Positions 41,601 through 45,208 of a stretch of 55,977 nt of DNA are shown in pieces. Below the pieces are notes generated by a model, which ran no database searches, was not told where the DNA came from, and saw only the letters and a program-made list of their open reading frames with translations. Position numbers and translations under genes: made by a program. The DNA is from Symbiodinium natans. Its lineage: Eukaryota > Sar > Dinophyceae > Suessiales > Symbiodiniaceae. The DNA lies in contig CAJNDS010000424.1 of assembly GCA_905221605.1 (NCBI GenBank), forward strand, positions 65,001 to 120,977. The letters run 5' to 3'. Numbering within the stretch: position 1 is the stretch's first letter; each line of letters begins with the position of its first letter.

Positions 41601-42444
41601 GCTTTAGGGTTTGGGGGCTTTAGGGTTTAGTGTTTGGGGGTTTAGGGTTTAGGGTTTGGGTTTGGGGGTTTAGGGTTTAGGGTTTGGGTTTGGGTTTGGG
41701 GGTTTAGGGTTTAGGGTTTAGGGTTTTAGGGTGTAGGGTTTTAGGGTTTAGGGTTTTAGGGTGTAGGGTTTTAGGGTTTAGGGTTGTAGGGTTTAGGGTT
41801 TTAGGGTTTATGGTTTTAAGGTTTAGGGGTTTAGGGTTTAGGGTCTAGTTTTAGGGTTTAAGGGTTTAGCGTAGTTTTGGGATTTAGGTGTATTTTGAAG
41901 GGCTTTGGCTGGTTAGAGGTTTCTTTGGGCTTTGGGTTCGGGCTTGTTGAGGGGTTTAGGGCGCAGCTTGTTTTGTCAGAGGTGGTTGGGGGTTAGGACT
42001 TGTTTTTGTAGCTTCTGCATGCTGGGAATTTCGGGGCAGGGGCGGGGGAGCGGATGAAAGGATGTTTCTTGTCCCTTCCGTGTACTTAAGATACTTAAGG
42101 GACCTTAGGGTTTAGGGGTTAGGGTTTAGGGTTTTAGGGATTGTGCATGCAGTGGCTCTGTCACTTAAAGCTGCCTTAAGCTGCTTAAGCATATAGCACC
42201 CCCCCCCCCCCCCCCCAGCCCCTCAAACCCTAAACCCTAAACCCCAAAACCCAAAACCCTAAGCCCTAAACCCTAAACCCGAAACCCAAAACCCAAAACC
42301 ATAAGCCCTAAACCCTAAACCCGAAACCCTAAACCCCAAACCCAAAACCCTAAACCCCAAACCCCAAACCCCAAACCCAAAACCCAAAACCCTCATCGCT
42401 TGCTGAAGGTCAGGTCTGCCCACGTTGGGGCAACGACCTCCTGA
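21319..42444 (+). CDS. ilvD: Dihydroxy-acid dehydratase, 5'-truncated at the gap, 25 exons
   Basis: Dehydrates 2,3-dihydroxy-acids to 2-keto-acids in valine, isoleucine and leucine synthesis; family members use an Fe-S cluster. Exons, all joining in phase: 21319-21362, 21583-21616, 21960-22021, 27258-27273, 27569-27598, 27847-27900, 28312-28344, 28471-28529, 29450-29501, 30257-30309, 30533-30581, 31685-31735, 31942-31965, 32201-32230, 32556-32595, 32713-32738, 33332-33376, 34153-34206, 35832-35908, 38235-38277, 38839-38891, 39961-40003, 40731-40789, 41535-41574, 42409-42444. Landmarks: [106 protein letters not shown], then [16 protein letters not shown] and TGA. The N-terminal part with the cluster cysteines (family knowledge) is not in the window and probably lies in the gap. 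Donors by hand count: 14 GC, 7 GA, 3 GT. Intron 22022-27257 holds RPL27; intron 35909-38234 holds a satellite. Confidence 0.95.
21380..21470 (+). repeat. TTTAGGG array (ilvD intron)
   Basis: Degenerate heptamers directly after the first visible ilvD exon. Confidence 0.9.
21810..21925 (-). repeat. CCCTAAA array (ilvD intron)
   Basis: Acceptor-side array of the intron ending at 21959. Confidence 0.93.
22406..26921 (+). CDS. RPL27: 60S ribosomal protein eL27, nested in an ilvD intron
   Basis: Component of the large cytosolic ribosomal subunit. Exons: 23110-23150, 23932-23952, 24704-24739, 25092-25153, 25677-25718, 26271-26322, 26435-26525, 26706-26764, 26886-26921 (TAA 26919-26921). They join in phase and give the eL27 signature in order: [100 protein letters not shown]. 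About 148 residues, within the usual eL27 range. Exon 23110 starts at the second base of Gly2, so the initiator should lie in an upstream exon ending ATGG. AAAGGATGG followed by a GC donor at 22406-22409 fits, but that is inference. Donors: 6 GC, 1 GT, 1 GA, and every acceptor is AG|G. The whole gene lies inside ilvD intron 22022-27257, same strand. No in-frame stop or frameshift, so it looks functional. Confidence 0.96.
22440..22590 (+). repeat. TTTAGGG array with GGGGCTTA variants
   Basis: Follows the candidate ATGG start exon of RPL27 on its donor side. Confidence 0.9.
22620..22710 (+). mobile_element. Short element, family I (copy 1)
   Basis: The core GGGTCTTTTTTGGGGTCC ... AAGGGTGCCGTACTAGATATAGGACCC is shared with 41290-41350. 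The ends GGGTC/GACCC-like are weakly inverted. Confidence 0.5.
22998..23096 (-). repeat. CCCTAAA array before the first RPL27 body exon
   Basis: Array with CCCGAAA variants ending about 13 bp upstream of the acceptor at 23109. Confidence 0.95.
23216..23306 (+). repeat. TTTAGGG array plus poly-G (RPL27 intron 1)
   Basis: Nine perfect heptamers followed by about 24 G, on the donor side of exon 23110-23150. Confidence 0.95.
23760..23890 (+). repeat. TTTAGGG/TTGAGGG array (RPL27 intron 1, 3' part)
   Basis: Mixed TTTAGGG and TTGAGGG units. An exception to the polarity rule: this G-rich array is near the acceptor of the 21-nt exon. Confidence 0.85.
24215..24305 (+). repeat. CT-rich microsatellite (RPL27 intron 2)
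   Basis: Imperfect CT dinucleotides with T runs, within RPL27 intron 2. Confidence 0.85.
24380..24700 (-). repeat. Degenerate CCCTAAA/CCCTAAAA array (RPL27 intron 2)
   Basis: Acceptor-side array with many 8-mer CCCTAAAA and CACCCTAAA units, ending at the acceptor of exon 24704. Confidence 0.85.
24757..25089 (+). mobile_element. Family G element with repeated arm and TA microsatellite
   Basis: GGGCCCTATATATACCCTTTAAGGGA occurs three times near 24780-24870. A (TA)n/TATACA tract fills 24950-25045, and the right end CCCTACTAAGAACCAGCC matches the terminus of the copy at 27005. It fills RPL27 intron 3 almost completely. Confidence 0.7.
25176..25250 (+). repeat. TTTAGGG array (RPL27 intron 4)
   Basis: Donor-side array about 20 bp after exon 25092-25153. 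Confidence 0.95.
25790..26060 (+). repeat. GCTCTTT heptamer array (RPL27 intron 5)
   Basis: About 27 GCTCTTT units (25850-26036) flanked by GTTCTTT variants on both sides. The period is 7 like the telomere-type arrays, but the sequence is unrelated. FALCSLL-type open frames are repeat translations. Confidence 0.95.
26355..26412 (+). repeat. Two-copy 26-bp tandem repeat (RPL27 intron 6)
   Basis: CATTCAAGGCAGTTGCGCTTGACATGT is present twice back to back, shortly after a G run (26334-26352). Confidence 0.9.
27005..27089 (+). mobile_element. MITE-like element, family G (copy 2), near-perfect palindrome ends
   Basis: About 85 bp. The left end GGTTCTTAGTAGGGAATGAG is the exact reverse complement of the right end CTCATTCCCTACTAAGAACC. 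It sits about 80 bp after the RPL27 stop. Confidence 0.88.
27125..27229 (-). mobile_element. MITE-like element, family A (copy 3)
   Basis: Reverse orientation to copy 2: ATGGGGGTTTACGCAAATAG at the left, AATGTTGGAAACCCC at the right, with CCCAAATAGTAGGATCCCC inside. CCAGTATTG-AAG lies on both sides of the region (27091 and 27228). Confidence 0.8.
27410..27520 (-). repeat. CCCTAAA array (ilvD intron)
   Basis: Degenerate at both ends, in the intron between ilvD exons 27258-27273 and 27569-27598. Confidence 0.88.
27660..27705 (+). repeat. TTTAGGG array (ilvD intron)
   Basis: Donor-side array in the 248-bp intron before the ALGGSTN exon. Confidence 0.93.
27955..28275 (-). repeat. Long CCCTAAA array (ilvD intron)
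   Basis: About 43 heptamers, almost perfect, with CCCTAAAA units at the right end. It occupies most of a 411-bp intron between two exons that encode contiguous ilvD sequence. Confidence 0.97.
28366..28408 (+). repeat. TTTAGGG array in a 126-bp ilvD intron
   Basis: TTTAGGG units on the donor side, then CCTTAAATCTAAAACCCTAAACC on the acceptor side: a complete short intron made almost only of inverted telomere-type sequence. Confidence 0.9.
28554..28639 (+). mobile_element. MITE-like element, family A (copy 4)
   Basis: GGGTTTCCGAAATTAGGGG at the left, TTTTTTCGTAAACC at the right. It lies about 25 bp downstream of ilvD exon 28471-28529. Confidence 0.8.
28740..28797 (+). repeat. TTTAGGG array (ilvD intron)
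   Basis: Eight units with TTCAGGG and TTTAGGA variants in the intron 28530-29449. Confidence 0.93.
29221..29441 (-). repeat. CCCTAAA then CCCTAGA array (ilvD intron)
   Basis: Pure CCCTAAA to about 29385, then about seven homogenised CCCTAGA units, ending six bases before the GTTGCAG acceptor of exon 29450. Confidence 0.95.
29513..29592 (-). mobile_element. MITE-like element, family A (copy 5)
   Basis: TTTGGGGGCTTACGAACTTAGG at the left, GGACCCCAATAAGGTA inside, C-rich right end. It starts 12 bp after the ilvD exon end at 29501. Confidence 0.75.
29600..30095. other. Unique ilvD intron sequence, nothing recognised
   Basis: About 500 bp with a G-rich GGGTTGGGAGG-like patch (29650-29760), then AT-richer unique sequence. 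An open frame on the minus strand (29641-29925) has low complexity. No exon of ilvD is needed here, because exons 29501 and 30257 join in phase. Confidence 0.5.
30097..30249 (+). mobile_element. MITE-like element, family B (copy 4), with duplicated core
   Basis: Ends TTGGGATGTTCTCCC and GGGAGGACATCCCAA. The core (GGGATTATAGTA-GGGATAC-ATAGTCCCTATTAAGGACTGTTAGTA) is present twice. It ends seven bases before the acceptor of ilvD exon 30257. Confidence 0.85.
30358..30428 (+). mobile_element. MITE-like element, family B (copy 5), right end lost
   Basis: TTGGGATGTTCCCGCTTATACTA plus core, running directly into a CCCTAAA array where the second terminus should be. Confidence 0.75.
30428..30690. repeat. 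CCCTAAA array, ilvD exon, TTTAGGG array
   Basis: CCCTAAA 30428-30510, exon 30533-30581 ([16 protein letters not shown]), TTTAGGG 30594-30690. This is a textbook example of the bracketing pattern. Confidence 0.93.
30706..30777 (+). mobile_element. Short element, family F (copy 2)
   Basis: TAGTAGCTGAGTAAGGAACC at the left and GGGTACTCAGCAACTAGG at the right form an imperfect inverted repeat. Confidence 0.6.
31090..31165 (+). repeat. GGGTTTGG then TTTAGGG array
   Basis: About eight homogenised TTTGGGG units, then three TTTAGGG units. Confidence 0.92.
31165..31684. other. Unique ilvD intron sequence, nothing assigned
   Basis: About 500 bp without arrays. A 97-codon open frame on the + strand (31298-31591) overlaps a 79-codon frame on the minus strand. 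Neither resembles a known family, and ilvD exons 30581 and 31685 join in phase across it. Confidence 0.5.
31798..31905 (+). mobile_element. Short element, family F (copy 3)
   Basis: GACTGCGTAGGCAACCTTTAACTTTAACC at the left and AAGGTTGACCTCTTTTGGG...GTATTCAGCCCC at the right, complementary in part. It sits between ilvD exons 31685 and 31942. Confidence 0.6.
31984..32200. repeat. TTTAGGG array with flanking 11-bp duplication, then CCCTAAA
   Basis: The array (31984-32052) is bracketed by identical GCTCAGAAGCG at 31973-31983 and 32053-32063. CCCTAAA-type units follow at 32137-32185 before the acceptor at 32200. Confidence 0.9.
32610..32690 (+). repeat. TTTAGGG array (ilvD intron)
   Basis: Fills most of the 117-bp intron between exons 32556-32595 and 32713-32738. 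Confidence 0.93.
32799..32898 (-). mobile_element. MITE-like element, family A (copy 6)
   Basis: ATATGGGGGGGAACCCGAATTTTGG at the left, CCCCTAAATAGTGGGATTCCC inside. The right end is diverged. Confidence 0.65.
33007..33322 (-). repeat. Long CCCTAAA array (ilvD intron)
   Basis: About 44 heptamers, ending nine bases before the CCCAG acceptor of exon 33332. Confidence 0.97.
33425..33540 (+). repeat. TTTTTAGGG nonamer array
   Basis: About 12 homogeneous 9-bp units (two extra T relative to the common heptamer) on the donor side of exon 33332-33376. Confidence 0.96.
33970..34145 (-). repeat. CCCTAAA array (ilvD intron)
   Basis: About 23 units ending at the acceptor region of exon 34153. Confidence 0.96.
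34240..34610 (+). repeat. TTTAGGG arrays with a duplicated GGAAGAGGGG flank
   Basis: Arrays at 34240-34425 and 34545-34600. GGAAGAGGGG occurs at 34280-34289 and again at 34386-34395, immediately before TTTAGGG in both places. Confidence 0.9.
34940..35822 (-). repeat. CCCCCTAAA / CCCCTAAAA / CCCCTAAA variant array (about 880 bp)
   Basis: The longest telomere-variant tract in the window. 9-mers CCCCCTAAA (34940-35030) and CCCCCTGAA (35190-35265), then alternating CCCCTAAAA and CCCCTAAA blocks, returning to CCCTAAA before the acceptor of ilvD exon 35832. A roughly 205-bp block (about 35430-35640 and 35640-35800) appears duplicated. Confidence 0.95.
36260..36325 (+). repeat. TACATACG / CTAC microsatellite
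   Basis: CATA then CTAC tetranucleotides just upstream of the satellite. Confidence 0.93.
36328..38107 (+). repeat. Nested higher-order satellite, 68/69 to 137 to 411 bp, in an ilvD intron
   Basis: About 26 monomers of 68-69 bp containing GGTCAAGCCTCGATGTCCCA. From about 37080 two monomer types alternate strictly (one with GTCGACATAACATCC, one with GTCTTCACAACGCCCC), giving a 137-bp dimer. Within the dimers, CGCGG replaces CCAG at about 37309 and 37720 only, one dimer in three, giving a 411-bp trimer of dimers. The left part (36340-37080) is more irregular. Open frames up to 331 codons on both strands arise because monomers lack stops. Confidence 0.97.
38573..38640 (+). mobile_element. MITE-like element, family H (copy 3)
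   Basis: AATATAGGGGTCGG ... ACTAGTAGTATTCCCTTATGG ... TTCTACTATAA matches the inverted copy at 10962 and part of 4185. Confidence 0.65.
38661..38770 (+). repeat. Poly-C/poly-A run and TA microsatellite
   Basis: About 24 C followed by about 12 A, then ATACATA and TA units, in the ilvD intron before exon 38839. Confidence 0.92.
38990..39780. other. Unique AT-richer ilvD intron segment
   Basis: About 800 bp of lower GC than its surroundings. An 86-codon + strand frame (39108-39368) and an 83-codon minus frame (39476-39727) are present, but no domain is recognisable. It could be a relic of an inserted element. The flanking ilvD exons join in phase. Confidence 0.5.
39785..40180. repeat. CCCTAAA array, ilvD exon, TTTAGGG array
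   Basis: CCCTAAA 39785-39925, exon 39961-40003 (ELSVALSEE), TTTAGGG 40013-40180 with TTTGGGG variants. Confidence 0.94.
40539..40665 (-). repeat. CCCTAAA array (ilvD intron)
   Basis: About 18 perfect heptamers on the acceptor side of exon 40731. Confidence 0.96.
40808..41060 (+). repeat. TTTAGGG-type units, interrupted
   Basis: Short runs at 40808-40850 and 40970-41055 on the donor side of exon 40731-40789. Confidence 0.8.
41290..41350 (+). mobile_element. Short element, family I (copy 2)
   Basis: GGGTCCCTTTGGCGGTC ... AAGGGTGCCGTACTATATGTAGGACCC, as at 22620-22710. Confidence 0.55.
41590..41870 (+). repeat. TTTAGGG array with GGGTTTTAGGG and GGGGTTT variants
   Basis: Mixed 7-mers and 8-mers (TTTTAGGG) directly after ilvD exon 41535-41574. 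Confidence 0.93.
42193..42398 (-). repeat. Poly-C run and CCCTAAA/CCCAAAA array before the last ilvD exon
   Basis: About 20 C at 42198-42216, then degenerate units up to the acceptor region of the terminal exon 42409-42444. Confidence 0.9.
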
Positions 42445-42487
42445 GATCGCCTGGGTCGAAGCCGCTGTCTCTACCACGCAGCCGCTT

Positions 42488-42842
42488 AGGATTTAGGGTT
42501 TAGGGTTTAGGGTTTAGGGTTTGTTGCTTAGATTCAAGGGCTCAAGCTTCGGGATTTGGGACAAGGGTTTAGATTCAAGGGTTTGTTTGCCTCAGCCTCA
42601 ATTCGGCCCCTTAACCCTTGATCCTAAGCCCTAAACCCTAAACCAAACCCTAAACCCCTTAAACCCGTTAAACCCCAAACCCTAGACCCTGAAGCCTAAC
42701 TCTAAACCCTAAACCCTAAACCCTAAAACCCTAAAACCCTAAAACCCTAAAACCCTAAAACCCTAAAACCCTAAAACCCTAAAACCCTAAAATCCTAAAC
42801 CCTAAACCCTAAACCCTAAACCCTAAACCCTAAACCCTAATA
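42488..42842. repeat. TTTAGGG then CCCTAAA and CCCTAAAA arrays
   Basis: TTTAGGG 42488-42522. CCCTAAA-type 42625-42842 includes about eight homogeneous 8-mers CCCTAAAA (42722-42790), the unit typical of Chlamydomonas-type telomeres. Confidence 0.93.
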
Positions 42843-42852
42843 GGTGGGCACA

Positions 42853-42905
42853 GAAAGGCTTCACAAGCCGAGCAAGGGCAGCGTGCCCCGGTTGTTCCTG
42901 AGTGT
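42853..42905 (+). CDS. Possible exon of the gene downstream of ilvD
   Basis: CACAGAAAG|G acceptor-like site and a GTGACC donor-like site. Two frames stay open (ASQAEQGQRAPVVPE or LHKPSKGSVPRLFLS). The bracketing arrays (CCCTAAA left, TTTAGGG right) favour an exon. Confidence 0.35.
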
Positions 42906-42954
42906 CCAAAGTGACCTCAGAGTATCCCCTGCTGACAATGATTCAGCTATGTTA

Positions 42955-43015
42955 GGGTTCAGGGTTTAGGGTTTAGGGTTTGGGGTTTAGGGTTTAGGGT
43001 TTAGGGCTTAGGATC
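42955..43015 (+). repeat. TTTAGGG array
   Basis: Eight units with one TTTGGGG. Confidence 0.93.
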
Positions 43016-43039
43016 AAGGGTTTAGGTTTAGGACCGTGA

Positions 43040-43506
43040 AGCTTGAGCCCCCGCCAGAGCTCTAGCACCGGTATGATCCGATCCATGAAAAAGGCTCGCA
43101 CGTGCATGGGGGTGTTGATCTGCTTTCTGGCTGGCACCCCAAACAACGAAGGAAGATAGATACCATACTCCATGGAAACATAAAGGGGGCCATGATTTAG
43201 ATCAATTGCCAATGTAACCGCCCTTGCGCAGTGATACGTTTGGTCGCAGTATGTCGCAGTTAGCTTCGAAACAAGCCCGTTGAGCACTGAGATACCGCGC
43301 AAAGCAGCTGTGTGCCAAGAGCCTGCATGTGCCCGCAAAACTTGGCCACGGTCCACTGCTGCACACGTCAGGGATCTTATGTCAGCCCATACAACATGAG
43401 TATGTGTTGCCGCAGGAGTGAACATGCCTGCTTTCGCCGAGCACAGACCTGATGTCAAGCCACCCTCGCGTGGATGAAAGCCCCCAAAGACCCAACACCC
43501 CTTCAT
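43040..43506 (-). CDS. Intronless open frame on the minus strand, unrecognised
   Basis: About 150 codons without interruption, read from about 43506 down to 43040, and the only sizeable non-repetitive open frame on the minus strand. Its first ~12 codons come from the end of a family D element, so a later Met (for example MFTPAATHTHVVWADI) may be the real start. Its 3' end runs into telomere-type repeat. The composition is varied, with segments such as LTCAAVDRGQVLRAHAGSWH and YGIYLPSLFGVPARKQINTP. I recognise no family. In a region of tiny exons an uninterrupted frame could be a retrocopied fragment or a transposon relic; it could also be chance. Confidence 0.35.
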
Positions 43507-43645
43507 TGAGGAACATACCTTAAATCATACTATTCAGGATCCCTTTGTGATTTTCGGTATATGTCTCAATTAAGGAAGATACCTTTAAATCACATTAAGG
43601 ATCCCTTGATAATTTTAGTTAAGGGGTGTGTTGGGCTCTTCGCGC
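43485..43645 (+). mobile_element. MITE-like element, family D (copy 2)
   Basis: Left end CCCCCAAAGACCCAACACCCC, right end GGGGTGTGTTGGGCTCTT, inverted. The internal motif ATACCTTAAATCA-AGGATCCC appears twice. It ends just upstream of the exon at 43654. Confidence 0.8.
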
Positions 43646-43653
43646 TTCCGCAG

Positions 43654-45053
43654 GTACATCGTGTCCATCTGAACGATCCGAAGCTGCACCACCTCGACTT
43701 CGCCTGCTTCCGCGTTCCTCCCGGCTGGGGAGCCGAGGATCCTATGGCAGCTTGGGTTTAGGGTTTAGGGTTTAGGGTTTGGGGTTTAGGTTAGGGTTCA
43801 GGGTTTAGGGTTTAGGGTTTGGGGTTTGGGGTTTAGGGTTTAGGGTTTGAGCATCCCCCAACCAGGGGGGGGGGGGGGTACTGGGGCCATAAGCAGGCAG
43901 TTTCTGAAGTACCCGGAGCCAGGGGCTTCAATGGACTTCCCCTTAGGGAGGCGTGTGAGGCAGAAAGCCCACACACAAAAAACCCTGCACTCCGCAAACT
44001 TTGCACCCGGCAGCCCTGGGCAACACCCTCTTCCCAAAACCCCGAACCCCACTTGAAGGTTCATGGGTGCTTATAACCCCAATTCTAAGTCTACTTACAG
44101 CCTACTTGGAGAAACTTAGGGGGCTTATAGGTACAGTTATAATTGGGGTTATAAGTACCCATGAACCTCTCAACCTTCACCTCGACTTCCAAGTCAATCA
44201 CCCAAACCCCAGAAGTCCTGCATCCAAACCCCACCCTGAATCTGAAGCCCTGAACCCGGTAGACCCTAAACCCTAAACCCTAAACCCTAAACCCTAAACC
44301 CTAAACCCTAAACCCTAAACCCTAAACCCTAAACCCTAAACCCTAAACCCTAAACCCTAAACCCTAAACCCCTGTAAGCCCTGTGAGGCGAGCAGGAACC
44401 CAGGCGGGCATTCATCCTCTTGGCCGTCCACTGTGCTTCTCGTGCACTTGTACTTCCTACATGGGCCCAGAGTTGGGGTTTAGGGTTTAGGGTTCAGGGT
44501 TCGAACTTAGGTTTAGGATTGGGCTTCTAGAGGTATCTTGCAAGTATTGCGATTGACTGCATGAAGCCCTCAACCCTGAGGCCCCAAACATCCCCAACCA
44601 TGCTCAGTTACCCTAAACCCGAAACCCTAAACCCCAAACCCCAAACCCCAAACCGCAGCTTGGCCGGTCCTGCCAGATCGCAAGCTCTAAGGAAGACATG
44701 GCCCATGGCCGGCGCACTAAATGCGTACAGGGTAAGAGCCACAGGTCAAGATGCTGAGGATTTTTAGGACTCAGACATGAGGGGTTTAGGGTTTAGGGTT
44801 TAGGGTTTAGGGTTTAGGGTTTAGGGTGATTCTAGAGGGGTTTAGGGGTTAGGGGTTTTGCTGACTTAGGACTCAGCTGAGGGGTTCAGGGCTTTAGGGT
44901 CTCGGGGTTCAGGGTCTAGGGGTGTTTTGCTGCTTTAGGAATCAGGGCCCCAATGTCGACGCCTATGTCCCTGGCTCTTGGGCGGATGACGCCGCGCACT
45001 GCCAAGGCCCAGGCCCCTTTGAGGTGTCAGAGTTGCAACTGTTATCCGACTAG
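43654..45053 (+). CDS. Exons of an unrecognised gene
   Basis: Islands with AG|G or AG|N acceptors: 43654-43737 (VHRVHLNDPKLHHLDFACFR plus VPPGWGAE, GA donor), possibly 43892-43970 (QFLKYPEPGASMDFPLG), 44396-about 44480 (EPRRAFILLAVHCASRALVL), 44659-44731 (LGRSCQIASSKEDMAHGRRT, GTAAGA donor), 44949-45053 (NVDAYVPGSWADDAAHCQGP and on, stop TAG at 45051). The order and strand fit one gene ending at 45053. The first exon has a leucine-rich-repeat feel (LHHLDFACFRVPPG), but this is not enough for a call. Confidence 0.5.
43757..43850 (+). repeat. TTTAGGG array
   Basis: Donor-side array after exon 43654-43737. Confidence 0.92.
44053..44169 (+). mobile_element. MITE-like element, family C (copy 2), full inverted repeat
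   Basis: Left arm GAAGGTTCATGGGTGCTTATAACCCCAATT and right arm AATTGGGGTTATAAGTACCCATGAACCTC are reverse complements with few mismatches. About 117 bp. Confidence 0.85.
44262..44372 (-). repeat. CCCTAAA array
   Basis: About 15 heptamers upstream of exon 44396. Confidence 0.96.
44780..44826 (+). repeat. TTTAGGG array
   Basis: Donor-side array after exon 44659-44731. Confidence 0.93.
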
Positions 45054-45208
45054 GTGCTGGCCAGGTTCTGCGCGGTAGGTGCATGAGTATTGTGAGGCTG
45101 TAGGCATAGAAAGTTGCGGAAAAGCCTACGAGCTCAGAGCATCGGGGGGGAAGTGAGGCCCGGCGAGAAGAAGCAGGAGCATGAAAATCTCACCGGTGTC
45201 TAGCTGGT

